A DNA stretch of 64,000 nucleotides from Hyphomicrobiales bacterium (GTDB taxonomy: Bacteria > Pseudomonadota > Alphaproteobacteria > Rhizobiales > OSC116), in the NCBI GenBank assembly GCA_013214705.1, contig JABSRZ010000009.1, positions 124,001-188,000 on the forward strand, read 5' to 3'. Position 1 is the first letter of the stretch, and every line of letters begins with the position of its first letter. The notes beneath the pieces are model-generated. The model ran no database searches. It was given only the letters and a program-made list of their open reading frames with translations, and was not told where the DNA came from. The position numbers and the translations under genes were made by a program. Positions 52,232-61,603 of this stretch are shown piece by piece.

Positions 52232-53896
52232 ATGAGCATTTTCTTTATAATTTTTCTGAGCCTTACGGCGGTTTCGGGGCTTATCGGCGCGGCATTTGCG
52301 GTCGATAACATATTTGCTTTTCATTCTTGGCTCACCGTGTTTGTCAGTCTGGCATTTTTGTTTTGGGGCATTAAAAACTATTCCAACAAACCAGCAAATC
52401 AAAAACGCTATCTCGATGGCGTGGTTAGATATGGCATCATCGCCACCATAATTTGGGGCATAGTTGGGTTTTTGGTTGGCATTGTCATCGCCACCGAGCT
52501 GGCATTTCCCGAGGCCAACCTGTTTAAAGAAATGAATTTTGGCCGGTTGCGGCCGTTGCACACCTCGGCGGTTATTTTTGCTTTTTGTGGCAACGCGCTT
52601 ATCGCCTCTAGCTTTTTTGTGGTGCAGCGCACCACCGGCGCGCGTTTGGCGCTTGGCAACCTGTCGTGGTTTGTATTTTGGGGCTATCAATATTTCATCC
52701 TATTGGCCGCAACCTCATATGTTTTGGGCTCGACCCAAGCGCGCGAATATGCCGAGCCAGAATGGTATATAGACATTTGGCTAACCATTGTCTGGGTGGC
52801 TTATCTTTTCGTATTTCTGGGCACGTTATTCAAACGCAAAGAGCCGCATATTTTTGTCGCCAACTGGTTCTATTTAAGCTTCATTGTCACCGTGGCCATG
52901 TTGCATGTGGTCAACAATTTGGCAGTGCCAGTGTCGTTTTTTGGGGTCAAAAGCTATTCGTTATTTTCGGGCGTGCAAGACGCGCTTACCCAGTGGTGGT
53001 ACGGCCATAATGCGGTTGGCTTTTTCTTAACCGCGGCCTTTTTGGGCATCATGTATTATTTTGTGCCCAAACGCGCCAACCGGCCTATTTTTTCCTATCG
53101 TTTGTCCATCGTGCATTTTTGGTCGCTTATTTTCTTATATATTTGGGCCGGGCCGCATCATTTACTATACACCGCTTTGCCCGATTGGGCGCAAACATTG
53201 GGCATGGTTTTCTCAATAATGTTGTGGATGCCAAGTTGGGGTGGCATGATTAATGGCCTGATGACACTCCAAGGCGCATGGGATAAAATCCGCACCGACC
53301 CGATCATCCGCATGTTTGTTTTGTCACTAGCTTTTTACGGCATGAGCACATTCGAAGGCCCGCTTATGGCCATCAAAGAAGTGAACTCACTCAGCCATTA
53401 TACCGATTGGACCATCGGCCATGTGCATAGTGCAGCTTTGGGTTGGAACGGCATGGTCACCTTTGCGATGATTTATTATATCGTGCCAAAACTTTGGGGC
53501 AAAAAAGAAATTTATTCACTTAAATGGGTCGGCTGGCATTTCTGGTTAGCCACCATTGGCATCGTATTTTACATCAGTGCCATGTGGGTGTCTGGCATCA
53601 TGCAAGGGGTTATGTGGAAATCATATAATGCCGCTGGTTTCCTAGAATATAGCTTTGCCGAAACTGTGGCCGCCATGTTCCCTTATTATGTCATTCGCAC
53701 CATTGGCGGTATATTATTCTTGTTAGGCTCATTGCTGATGGCTTACAATGTTTACCGCACCATTCGTATGACCGAGGAAGAAGAAGCCAATATAGAAACG
53801 GTTGCTGAAACCAATATGCCGGCAACCAATGTATCGGCAACCAACGCGGCTGAACCGGTTGTTGCTACAACCAATGCTACTAAGCCGGGATCTTAA
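52232..53896 (+). CDS. ccoN: cbb3-type cytochrome c oxidase subunit I
   Basis: CcoN is the haem b/b3-CuB catalytic subunit of the high-affinity cbb3 oxidase in the inner membrane. The 554-residue protein has the haem and copper ligands in [34 protein letters not shown] and [14 protein letters not shown]. Two extra N-terminal membrane segments (first 45 residues) precede the usual start, as in some alphaproteobacteria. The Ala/Thr/Asn-rich C-terminal tail (last 35 residues) is unusual. It heads the operon. Confidence 0.97.
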   Translation: MSIFFIIFLSLTAVSGLIGAAFAVDNIFAFHSWLTVFVSLAFLFWGIKNYSNKPANQKRYLDGVVRYGIIATIIWGIVGFLVGIVIATELAFPEANLFKEMNFGRLRPLHTSAVIFAFCGNALIASSFFVVQRTTGARLALGNLSWFVFWGYQYFILLAATSYVLGSTQAREYAEPEWYIDIWLTIVWVAYLFVFLGTLFKRKEPHIFVANWFYLSFIVTVAMLHVVNNLAVPVSFFGVKSYSLFSGVQDALTQWWYGHNAVGFFLTAAFLGIMYYFVPKRANRPIFSYRLSIVHFWSLIFLYIWAGPHHLLYTALPDWAQTLGMVFSIMLWMPSWGGMINGLMTLQGAWDKIRTDPIIRMFVLSLAFYGMSTFEGPLMAIKEVNSLSHYTDWTIGHVHSAALGWNGMVTFAMIYYIVPKLWGKKEIYSLKWVGWHFWLATIGIVFYISAMWVSGIMQGVMWKSYNAAGFLEYSFAETVAAMFPYYVIRTIGGILFLLGSLLMAYNVYRTIRMTEEEEANIETVAETNMPATNVSATNAAEPVVATTNATKPGS

Positions 53897-53898
53897 TT

Positions 53899-54624
53899 AT
53901 GTTTAAACATGAAATAATCGAAAAAAATGCAACCTTGCTTTTGGTCGGCTCTTTATTTGTGGTTTCCATTGGTGGCATCATCGAAATAGCGCCGCTTTTC
54001 TACCTAGAAACCACCATCGAAAAAGTAGAAGGCATGCGGCCTTACACGCCGCTAGAACTTAAAGGCCGCGAAATTTATATGCGCGAAGGCTGCTATAATT
54101 GCCATAGCCAGATGATTAGGCCATTGCGCGATGAAGTTGAGCGTTATGGCCATTATAGCTTGGCGGCCGAAAGCATGTTTGACCACCCATTCCAATGGGG
54201 TTCAAAACGCACCGGGCCAGATTTGGCTAGGGTTGGTGGCCGCTATAGCGATGAATGGCAGGTCGATCATCTAAAAGACCCAAAAGCCTTAGTGCCCGAA
54301 ACCGTCATGCCTAAATATGGGTTTCTATCGGCCACAAATTTAAATTATACACTGATTGAAGACACACTTAAAACCAACCGCATTGTCGGCGTGCCTTATA
54401 CCGATGCGCAAATCGCCAATGCCAAACAAGATTTAGAAACCCAAGCCACATTAGATGGCGATGAGTTAGATGGGTTTGAAGCGCGGTATCAAAAAGCTTC
54501 CGCGCGCGATTTTGATGGCAATCCAAACGCCATCACCGAAATGGATGCCTTGGTGGCATATCTGCAAATGTTGGGCACATTGGTCGATTTCGATCTTTAT
54601 GACGCCAGCGCCAATAGACGATAG
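53899..54624 (+). CDS. ccoO: cbb3 oxidase monohaem cytochrome c subunit
   Basis: CcoO passes electrons to CcoN. The 241-residue protein has one N-terminal membrane anchor and a single haem c site [10 protein letters not shown] (Cys 65, Cys 68, His 69), with a Met ligand expected further on. It starts 2 bases after ccoN. Confidence 0.97.
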   Translation: MFKHEIIEKNATLLLVGSLFVVSIGGIIEIAPLFYLETTIEKVEGMRPYTPLELKGREIYMREGCYNCHSQMIRPLRDEVERYGHYSLAAESMFDHPFQWGSKRTGPDLARVGGRYSDEWQVDHLKDPKALVPETVMPKYGFLSATNLNYTLIEDTLKTNRIVGVPYTDAQIANAKQDLETQATLDGDELDGFEARYQKASARDFDGNPNAITEMDALVAYLQMLGTLVDFDLYDASANRR

Positions 54625-54633
54625 GGGGCGATT

Positions 54634-54795
54634 ATGGATTATGAAGCTTTCAGGCAATTTGCCGACAGTTGGGGTTTGCTCTACTTAACCGTGGTATTTT
54701 TATTGGTTGTGGCGTTTGTCTTTCGCCCCGGTTCTAAAAAAACCTATGATAAACTAAGCCAACTTCCGCTAAGGGATGATGATCATGTCAGATAA
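54634..54795 (+). CDS. ccoQ: cbb3 oxidase small subunit CcoQ
   Basis: A 53-residue reading frame begins MDYEAFRQFADSWGLLYLTV and continues with a single membrane helix (about 14-30) and a charged tail FRPGSKKTYDKL. GGGG lies five bases upstream. Length, place between ccoO and ccoP, and the tail all fit CcoQ/FixQ, which stabilises the complex. Its end overlaps the ccoP start by 11 bases. Confidence 0.9.
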   Translation: MDYEAFRQFADSWGLLYLTVVFLLVVAFVFRPGSKKTYDKLSQLPLRDDDHVR

Positions 54796-55711
54796 AAATG
54801 ATAAATTCAAAACCCAGGAAACCATTTTAGATCATCTGCCCGAACATGAAAAATCGCGGGTCGAAGCCAATGAACATTCAACCACTGGCCATGAGTGGGA
54901 TGGCATTAAAGAATTTGACAAACCAATCCCTAGATGGTGGATGTGGACTTATATATTGTCGATTGTTTTTGCCATCGGTTATATGATTGCCTACCCGGCC
55001 ATCCCGTTGGTTAACGATTATACCAAAGGCCTACTGAATTGGTCCAGCCGCGATGCGGTCGAGCAGCAAATATCCGAAGCTAAACTGGCGCAATCGGTCT
55101 ATATTGATGCGCTTAATATTACCGCGCTAGACGATGTCGCTGGCAATGAAGAGCTGATGATTTTCGCGGTCGAGGGCGGCAAATCGGCCTATGCGGTTAA
55201 TTGTGTGCAATGTCATGGCAGTGGCGCCATTGGCTCAAAAGGCTACCCAAACCTAAATGATGACGAATGGTTATGGGGCGGCACGTTAGAAGAAATTTAC
55301 ACCACAATTTCGCATGGCATCCGTTTTGATGAAGATGAAGACAGCCGCTATAGTGAAATGCCGGCTTTTTTAACCGATGAAATGTTGGCCAAAGATGAAA
55401 TTGCCCAAGTGGCTCATTTTGTCAGGTCGTTCACCGGTCTAGAGCATAATGCCGCGGATGCAGCATTAGGCGCAGTTATTTTTGAAGACAATTGCGCCGG
55501 TTGCCATGGCGACACTGGCGCGGGCGATAAAGATCAAGGCGCGCCAAACCTTGCCGATGCAGTGTGGCTATATGGGGCAGATCAACAAACTTTGGTGAAC
55601 ACAATTTCAACCGGCCGCAAAGGCGTTATGCCAGCTTGGGCGCACCGCTTGGATGACACGGTGTTAAAACAGCTTACCTTATTCGTTCATTCTCGCGGTG
55701 GTGGGCTGTAA
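54785..55711 (+). CDS. ccoP: cbb3 oxidase dihaem cytochrome c subunit
   Basis: CcoP is the entry point for electrons from cytochrome c. The 308-residue protein has a cytoplasmic N-terminus with HEWDGIKEFDKPIPRWWMW, one membrane helix, and two haem c motifs: CVQCHG (Cys 140) and CAGCHG (Cys 237). Starts at 54776, 54779 and 54785 are in frame; the last is used because AGGG lies nine bases upstream. Confidence 0.96.
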   Translation: MSDKNDKFKTQETILDHLPEHEKSRVEANEHSTTGHEWDGIKEFDKPIPRWWMWTYILSIVFAIGYMIAYPAIPLVNDYTKGLLNWSSRDAVEQQISEAKLAQSVYIDALNITALDDVAGNEELMIFAVEGGKSAYAVNCVQCHGSGAIGSKGYPNLNDDEWLWGGTLEEIYTTISHGIRFDEDEDSRYSEMPAFLTDEMLAKDEIAQVAHFVRSFTGLEHNAADAALGAVIFEDNCAGCHGDTGAGDKDQGAPNLADAVWLYGADQQTLVNTISTGRKGVMPAWAHRLDDTVLKQLTLFVHSRGGGL

Positions 55712-55741
55712 TTTTGAATATTATACCATACTAATGTTTAT

Positions 55742-55767
55742 GCTGTGGCTTATAACCAAGTCGCAGC
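55742..55767 (+). promoter_or_regulatory. 10-bp RNA hairpin between ccoP and ccoG
   Basis: GCTGTGGCTT and AAGTCGCAGC pair along all ten positions (two G-U) around ATAACC. It ends directly before the ATG at 55768. It could be a processing or stability element that sets the structural ccoNOQP mRNA apart from the assembly genes. Confidence 0.5.
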
Positions 55768-57342
55768 ATGACTTCGCCATTGCCCTCTGATAAAGTCAAA
55801 TATATGGCCAATTTGATAGACAATACAAAATCTAAATCAACAGATACTGCGCCTCACCCGATAGCGCCTGATGCCAAGGCGGTCAACGGCCCGTTAAATC
55901 GTGAGCTATTTGAAGCCAAAAAAAAGCTATACCCCAAACGGGTTGCCGGCAATTTCCGCAACTTTAAATGGGTCAGCATGTTGCTGCTATTGGGTTTTTA
56001 TTACATCGGCCCGTGGATAAGATGGGACAGAGGCCCGACATCGCCTAACCAAGCCATATTGGTCGATTTCGAACATGGCCGTTTCTATTTCTTTTTCATC
56101 GAAATTTGGCCTCAAGAATTATATTACATCGCTGGCTTGCTGATAATGTCGGCATTTGCCTTGTTTCTGGTCACCGCCTCGGTCGGGCGGGCATGGTGCG
56201 GCTATGCGTGTCCGCAAACCGTGTGGGTAGATCTATTCATCGCGGTCGAACATTTCATCGAAGGCGGCAGAAATGCCCGCATCAGGCTCGACCGCGCCCC
56301 ATGGTCGGTTCGAAAATTATTTTTACGTCTGGTTAAACACAGCATTTGGTTGCTCATTGCCCTGCTCACTGGCGGCGCGTGGATATTCTATTTCATGGAT
56401 GCGCCAACCTTATTTAGCCAGCTTATTCATTTTGAAGCGGCCACTGTGGCCTATGGCACCATTATATTCTTTGTCCTCACCACCTATACATTTGGCGGCC
56501 ATCTACGCGAGCAAGTGTGCACCTATATGTGCCCGTGGCCACGCATACAAGCGGTGATGATGGATGTCGATAGCTTAGTGGTGACCTATCATGAGCAGCG
56601 TGGCGAGCCACGTATGAGCGTCAAGAAACGTCAAAAAGCCATCGCCGCGGGCGAAGCCTATGGCGATTGTGTAGATTGCAATATGTGCGTGGTGGTCTGC
56701 CCCATGGGCATAGACATACGCGATGGCATCCAGCTTGAATGCATAACCTGCGGCCTATGCATCGACGCCTGCAACGACGTGTCAGACAAACTCAAACAAC
56801 CACGCGGGCTAATTTCTTACGACACCATAAATAACGAAAATATTCGCCAGCAAAACCCCACTGCCACTCACGCCCAAGGCATTAGATGGCCGTGGCACAA
56901 TTATCGTAATTATGTTTATCTTGGCCTGTTTTTGCTGGTGGGCTTCATTATGGTTTATAGCCTCAACACCCGCGATAGGTTTGCCATCAATGCATTGCAC
57001 GACAGAAACCCGCTCTATGTGCAATTGGCCGATGGCAGCATCCGCAATAGTTTCGAAATTAAATTGCTAAACATGCAAGGCAAATCACGGCAATTTGTTA
57101 TATATACCCAAGGGTTAGAAAATTCTAGCCTCACCACCAGCAATTCAAAACCCGGCGAAACCCGGTTAATCGTCTCGATAGACCCAGACCGGGTTAAGGC
57201 TTTTCGGGCGTTTGTAAATGTGCCAAAAGCCAATTTGCCCAACAGCCGACAAACCGATTTTAAAATCATTGCCGAAGAAATAAATGGCGATGAAACCGCT
57301 GTTTATGAAGCCAAATTCCACACGCCACAGAAAGTGAAATAA
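55768..57342 (+). CDS. ccoG: CcoG copper-reducing ferredoxin-like assembly protein
   Basis: CcoG (RdxA/FixG) is a membrane Fe-S protein required for cbb3 assembly, shown in other species to reduce Cu(II). The 524-residue protein has about five membrane segments and the Cys motifs CGYACP and CTYMCP. It also has the two ferredoxin clusters CVDCNMCVVVCP and CITCGLCIDAC. A Ig-like IG domain occupies the C-terminus. The ATG at 55804 (512 residues) is a good alternative start, because 55768 has no ribosome-binding site and abuts a hairpin. Confidence 0.95.
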   Translation: MTSPLPSDKVKYMANLIDNTKSKSTDTAPHPIAPDAKAVNGPLNRELFEAKKKLYPKRVAGNFRNFKWVSMLLLLGFYYIGPWIRWDRGPTSPNQAILVDFEHGRFYFFFIEIWPQELYYIAGLLIMSAFALFLVTASVGRAWCGYACPQTVWVDLFIAVEHFIEGGRNARIRLDRAPWSVRKLFLRLVKHSIWLLIALLTGGAWIFYFMDAPTLFSQLIHFEAATVAYGTIIFFVLTTYTFGGHLREQVCTYMCPWPRIQAVMMDVDSLVVTYHEQRGEPRMSVKKRQKAIAAGEAYGDCVDCNMCVVVCPMGIDIRDGIQLECITCGLCIDACNDVSDKLKQPRGLISYDTINNENIRQQNPTATHAQGIRWPWHNYRNYVYLGLFLLVGFIMVYSLNTRDRFAINALHDRNPLYVQLADGSIRNSFEIKLLNMQGKSRQFVIYTQGLENSSLTTSNSKPGETRLIVSIDPDRVKAFRAFVNVPKANLPNSRQTDFKIIAEEINGDETAVYEAKFHTPQKVK

Positions 57343-57863
57343 TGTCACATTCAGATGTTAAACCAACTAAAGGCAAAAAACCATTCAAGCTTACAGGTTG
57401 GCATTTTTTGGCCATTATGCTGGGTTTTTTTGCGGTCATTATTGCAGTGAATATTGTATTCGTCACCAGCGCTTTGAACGCATTTTCTGGCTTGGTGGTA
57501 AAAAATTCCTATGTCGCCAGCCAGTTTTATAATGCCAAAATCCGCCAAGCTGAAACCCAGAAAAAACTAGGTTGGCAGCTAGATTTGCTGGTCAATAAAC
57601 AAGGCATCGATTTTATTTTAGTGACCAAGGACAATCAACCAGTGGCCAATAAATTGGTCACTTTATCTTTGCGCAGCACCAATAATGACAATAATGACAT
57701 CGCGGTGGTTTTAAATGAGCTCAAACCCGGCCATTATTTTGCCAACCTACCCAATGATGTCGCCACCCCCAATGGCAGTTATTTGATCGAATTGGACATC
57801 GTGCAAAATAACCAATTATTTTATCATTATGAAGAATCTCGTTTTATCAAATTTAACCCATAG
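57342..57863 (+). CDS. ccoH: CcoH/FixH oxidase assembly protein
   Basis: A 173-residue single-pass membrane protein with a helix near residues 16-38 (FLAIMLGFFAVIIAVNIVFV) and the family's motif YVASQFYNAKIRQAE. A periplasmic beta domain follows. FixH-type proteins help build the cbb3 complex with CcoI. Its ATG shares one base with the ccoG stop. Confidence 0.92.
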   Translation: MSHSDVKPTKGKKPFKLTGWHFLAIMLGFFAVIIAVNIVFVTSALNAFSGLVVKNSYVASQFYNAKIRQAETQKKLGWQLDLLVNKQGIDFILVTKDNQPVANKLVTLSLRSTNNDNNDIAVVLNELKPGHYFANLPNDVATPNGSYLIELDIVQNNQLFYHYEESRFIKFNP

Positions 57864-57871
57864 GCAATGCC

Positions 57872-60130
57872 ATGTTAGCCTGTTGCCCGGTCGATTATGC
57901 CCTAAATGACATCACCGAAATGCGCCAATCTAAAGGTTTAGACTGGGCGTCAGAACTGGTCGCCGACCCTAGCCCATGGGTAACCTATGACGATAATGGC
58001 TTGGCGCAATTAGACATTTTAGTGCCAGAGGTCTATTGCGCGGCTTGCATCGGGGCGCTAGAAAGTAATTTCAAAAAACTAAAATCGGTAAAATATGCGC
58101 GCTTAAACCTAACCCGCAAACGCTTGTCTATCAGGTGGGATGAGCGCTTAAACACAGCTCACGATATGATGGTGGTGCTAGAATGGCTCGGCTATCATGG
58201 CCAACCATTTGATGCCAGCCAGTTTAACCATAGCCTAATCGATAACCAGCAAAAGAAACTACTCACCTCATTAGGTGTGGCGGGCTTTGCCGCCGCTAAT
58301 GTCATGCTGTTGTCGGTGTCAATTTGGTCAGGGGCGGACGAGGCGACCCGTAATTTTTTCCACTGGATTTCCGCCTTAATTGCCTTGCCGGCTTTGGCCT
58401 ATAGCGGTCAGGTATTTTTTAAATCGGCATTTAGGGCGCTGCGGGTCGGAAGCCTAAATATGGATGTGCCGATAAGTTTGGCCATTATTCTGGCGCTTTA
58501 TATCAGCCTTAGCGAAACCATTGCCGGCGGCGCCCATGCTTATTTTGATGCCGCCATCACCTTGGTATTTTTCTTACTTGTCGGACGTTATTTAGACATT
58601 TCGATGCGCCAACGCGCCCAGAGCGCGGCCGAGCAATTGATGAGCATGCTGGCCACCGCCGCCACGCTTATTTTGCCCGATGGCAGCCGCAAATCGATCA
58701 ATTTAAACGATGTGAAATTAGCCGATCATATATTTGTCGCCATTGGCGAAAAAATCCCGGTTGATGGAAAAATTATCGGCGGCAAAAGCGACCTCGACAA
58801 TGCGTTTTTAACCGGCGAATCCATACCCGAAACCGTTTCTATCGGTCAGGTCATCCATGCTGGCGGCATTAATTTAACCGGCGCGTTGACCTTAGAAGTT
58901 ACCGCAGTCGGCAAAGATACTTTGCTAGCCGACATCATTCGGTTGATGGAACAATCCGAGCGCACCGCCGCCAAATATGTGCGTTTGGCCGACAGAGTGG
59001 CCAAATTATACGCCCCCATTGTGCATATATTGGCCGCAGTCACTTTGTTGGGGTGGATGTTGGTTGGCAAAAATTTTGATGATAGCCTATTCATCGCCAC
59101 CTCGGTGCTCATCATCACCTGCCCTTGCGCATTGGGGTTGGCCGTACCGGCGGTGCAAGTGGTGGCATCGGGCATATTGTTGCGCTTGGGCATATTGCTA
59201 AAAAATGGTGAAGCGTTGGAAAAATTGGCCGATATTGACATAGTGATATTTGATAAAACCGGCACACTCACCATGGGGCAACCCAAATTGACCAATGGCC
59301 AGCACATAACCGATGCCGATATAAAAATTGCCGCCTCAATGGCGGTTAACAGCCAGCATCCGCTGTCGCAAGCCATTGTCAAAGCCGCCACCAACCGCGG
59401 TTTAAAATTCAGCACCAATGACAATGTGCAAGAGCTGGTCGGGCAGGGGCTGATCGATAAACGGTCAAACATAAAGCTTGGCAACCAACAATTTGCCGCC
59501 GCAGCTTTAACCAATGAAGCTTCCAATACCAGTGGTGAATTTTACCTTTCAGTTCCGGGTAAATTACCCATACGGTTTAAATTCGAAGATGCCCTACGCC
59601 CAGATGCCAAACAAGTTGTAGATGGTTTTAAACAAGCTGGTATAGACACGATGATCCTATCTGGCGACCACCCAGCGGCAGTTAAAAACATTGCAGATAA
59701 GTTGCAAATCAAAAACTGGCAGGCCAGTTGCACCCCACAAGACAAATTAAACTGGGTCGAGCAATGCCACAAAAACGGCAAAAAAACCTTTGTCATTGGC
59801 GATGGTACCAATGATGCCCCAGCGCTAACCGCCGCCTATGTGTCTATGTCGCCGGGCAGCGCCAATGATGTCAGTCAATTATCTGCCGACCTAATTTTCC
59901 AAAGCCAAAGCCTCAAAGCCGTATATAAAGTCTGGCAAGTGGCCAAATTTTCACGCGGGCTCATCAAACAAAATATCGGCTTGGCGCTAGGCTATAACGC
60001 CATCGCCGTGCCGTTTGCCATTTTAGGTTTCGCCACCCCATTTTTCGCCGCAATCGCCATGTCAACCTCGTCAATGATCGTAACCCTAAACGCTCTCCGC
60101 CTGCGCCTAAAGGAAAATAGCCTAAAATAA
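57872..60130 (+). CDS. ccoI: Copper-transporting P-type ATPase CcoI/FixI
   Basis: CcoI pumps copper across the inner membrane for insertion into the oxidase. The 752-residue P1B ATPase has an N-terminal metal-binding domain with VYCAACIGALE, then eight membrane segments. The transport motif TCPCALGLA is near residue 417, phosphorylation DKTGTLTMG near 461 and GDGTNDAPAL near 644. The N-terminal CC pair (MLACCP) is an extra possible copper site. It starts 8 bases after ccoH. Confidence 0.96.
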   Translation: MLACCPVDYALNDITEMRQSKGLDWASELVADPSPWVTYDDNGLAQLDILVPEVYCAACIGALESNFKKLKSVKYARLNLTRKRLSIRWDERLNTAHDMMVVLEWLGYHGQPFDASQFNHSLIDNQQKKLLTSLGVAGFAAANVMLLSVSIWSGADEATRNFFHWISALIALPALAYSGQVFFKSAFRALRVGSLNMDVPISLAIILALYISLSETIAGGAHAYFDAAITLVFFLLVGRYLDISMRQRAQSAAEQLMSMLATAATLILPDGSRKSINLNDVKLADHIFVAIGEKIPVDGKIIGGKSDLDNAFLTGESIPETVSIGQVIHAGGINLTGALTLEVTAVGKDTLLADIIRLMEQSERTAAKYVRLADRVAKLYAPIVHILAAVTLLGWMLVGKNFDDSLFIATSVLIITCPCALGLAVPAVQVVASGILLRLGILLKNGEALEKLADIDIVIFDKTGTLTMGQPKLTNGQHITDADIKIAASMAVNSQHPLSQAIVKAATNRGLKFSTNDNVQELVGQGLIDKRSNIKLGNQQFAAAALTNEASNTSGEFYLSVPGKLPIRFKFEDALRPDAKQVVDGFKQAGIDTMILSGDHPAAVKNIADKLQIKNWQASCTPQDKLNWVEQCHKNGKKTFVIGDGTNDAPALTAAYVSMSPGSANDVSQLSADLIFQSQSLKAVYKVWQVAKFSRGLIKQNIGLALGYNAIAVPFAILGFATPFFAAIAMSTSSMIVTLNALRLRLKENSLK

Positions 60131-60189
60131 TCCTAGTTGCGTTAAAAATATCTTGCGGCTTCAACACAGAGTAATATATTAAAGGGATA

Positions 60190-60280
60190 AAAAGGGCGAG
60201 CCAACCCGTTGGCGAACTTGGCCATTGAGGCCCGCCCGTTAGGGCGTAGCAAGCAAACGGAGTTTGCGCACGCAGTGTTG
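60190..60280 (+). repeat. Palindromic repeat module A, copy 5a
   Basis: Hairpin 1 is GCCAAC-CC-GTTGGC (60200-60213). The linker pairs as GGCC-ATTGA-GGCC (60220-60232). Hairpin 2 is GCCC-GTTA-GGGC (60234-60245) and hairpin 3 is GCAAAC-GGA-GTTTGC (60253-60267), then GCACGCAGTG. It begins about 60 bases after the ccoI stop, inside the cco operon. Confidence 0.9.
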
Positions 60281-60288
60281 GTAAAAAA

Positions 60289-60434
60289 GGCGAGCCAACT
60301 CGTTGGCGAACTTGCCGACTGAGGCCGCCCGTTAGGGCGTAGCAAGTAAACGGAGTTTGCGCCCGCGCCGTGAGCGAAGCGAGGAAGTGCCCTCGGGGTG
60401 CAGGGTTAAACATTATGAGCGTAGCGAGTAAAAA
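60289..60434 (+). repeat. Palindromic repeat module A, copy 5b, abutting ccoS
   Basis: Hairpin 1 is GCCAAC-TC-GTTGGC (60294-60307). Hairpin 2 is GCCC-GTTA-GGGC (60327-60338). Hairpin 3 is GTAAAC-GGA-GTTTGC with one T-G (60346-60360). A long tail shared with 8041-8110 follows (AAGTGCCCTCGGGGTGCAGG run), then ATGAGCGTAGCGAGTAAAAA and the ccoS ATG. Together with copy 5a it fills the 304-base ccoI-ccoS gap. Confidence 0.9.
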
Positions 60435-60611
60435 ATGAGCGGATTATTATTTCTAATTCCAGTGGCACTATTTCTAGGCGCAATCGGCCTCGTTGGCTTT
60501 TTGTGGACATTGCGCAATGGCCAATATGATGACATTGAGGGCGCGTCGATGCGCATATTAGACACCCAATATGATGATAAACCCGACGATTCAGATGCAA
60601 CAGATGACTAA
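60435..60611 (+). CDS. ccoS: cbb3 oxidase maturation protein CcoS
   Basis: A 58-residue frame beginning MSGLLFLIPVALFLGAIGLV with a single membrane helix, then the CcoS signature FLWTLRNGQYDDIEGASMR and an acidic tail. CcoS is needed to insert haem b and copper into CcoN. It normally follows ccoI directly; here two repeat copies lie between. No clear ribosome-binding site is present, only GCGAG from the repeat six bases before the ATG. Confidence 0.93.
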   Translation: MSGLLFLIPVALFLGAIGLVGFLWTLRNGQYDDIEGASMRILDTQYDDKPDDSDATDD

Positions 60612-60651
60612 CCTATGCATAAGATTAAAATCACACCAAAGGTAGCAGATT

Positions 60652-61572
60652 ATGGAACTCAAATGGCTAGAAGATTTCCTGAGTTTGGTCGAAACCGGTA
60701 ATTTTTCTAAATCTGCAGAAATTCGCCATGTCACTCAACCGGCTTTTTCGCGGCGGATAAAATCGCTCGAATTTTGGCTTGGCACTGACCTTGTTGACCG
60801 CAATAAATTCCCCATAACCATGACCCCAGCGGGCAGGGCGTTTCGCGGCACGGCGATAGAAATTTTGCGCCTGCTCTACAGCACTAGAGATGAAATTAAA
60901 AACGGCCAACGGGCGCATAAATCCAGTTTAAACATTGCCGCATTGCACTCTCTGGCTATATGTTTTTTCCCCCAATGGCTAACAGAAATCAAACCCAGTT
61001 TGGGCGATATCAGTATAAAAATCCTCGCGCGTGATCTGGCCGAATGCATGTCAGCATTAACCGAGGGAAGTTGCGATTTTTTCCTGAGCTTTGGCCATCC
61101 CAAAGTCCCGGTTTTGTTAGACAGCAGCGAATACCCACATATTGTATTGTCTAAAGACCAATTGGTGCCAGTGTCTAAATTAAACGACAAAGGCAAACCA
61201 TTGCATAAATGGCCGGGCACGGCTAAAAAACCGGCCACATTGTTGGCCTATACGCCGGGCAGCATGCTGGCCAAAATTGTCGAGCAAGTCTGGCATATTA
61301 ATGAAATGCCAGAATATAACATTGTTTATGAAAATTCGATGGCCGAGGCATTAAAAGGCATGGTCGAAGAAGGCCATGGCATCGCTTGGTTGCCATTGTC
61401 CAACATTCAAAATGAGTTAGAAAGTGGCAAATTAGGCTTGGCGATAGATGTGAAATTGCCCAAACATAAATCCTGGGAAACCGAGCTAGAAGTGCGGCTA
61501 TACCGCCTAAAACGCCCCAACCGCGCCTCGGTCGAAAACCTGTGGAAGTTGGCTAGTGAGCGGGCAAGTTAG
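60652..61572 (+). CDS. LysR-type regulator, HypT/QseD-like
   Basis: A 306-residue LysR protein. The N-terminus (LKWLEDFLSLVETGNFSKSA, then TQPAFSRRIKSLEFWLG) and the C-terminal MVEEGHGIAWLPLSNIQNEL follow the pattern of E. coli HypT (YjiE), the hypochlorite-responsive activator. Whether it senses hypochlorite is not known; HypT methionines are not clearly conserved. It lies 40 bases after ccoS, in the same direction. Confidence 0.88.
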   Translation: MELKWLEDFLSLVETGNFSKSAEIRHVTQPAFSRRIKSLEFWLGTDLVDRNKFPITMTPAGRAFRGTAIEILRLLYSTRDEIKNGQRAHKSSLNIAALHSLAICFFPQWLTEIKPSLGDISIKILARDLAECMSALTEGSCDFFLSFGHPKVPVLLDSSEYPHIVLSKDQLVPVSKLNDKGKPLHKWPGTAKKPATLLAYTPGSMLAKIVEQVWHINEMPEYNIVYENSMAEALKGMVEEGHGIAWLPLSNIQNELESGKLGLAIDVKLPKHKSWETELEVRLYRLKRPNRASVENLWKLASERAS

Positions 61573-61603
61573 CGTGTGCACTAGTAGAAGCGCTACCCTT
61601 GAG

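Noticed and set aside
60131-60434. Insertion sequence or prophage remnant between ccoI and ccoS
   Set aside because: No transposase, integrase or phage gene; the DNA is fully explained by two module A copies and their tail.
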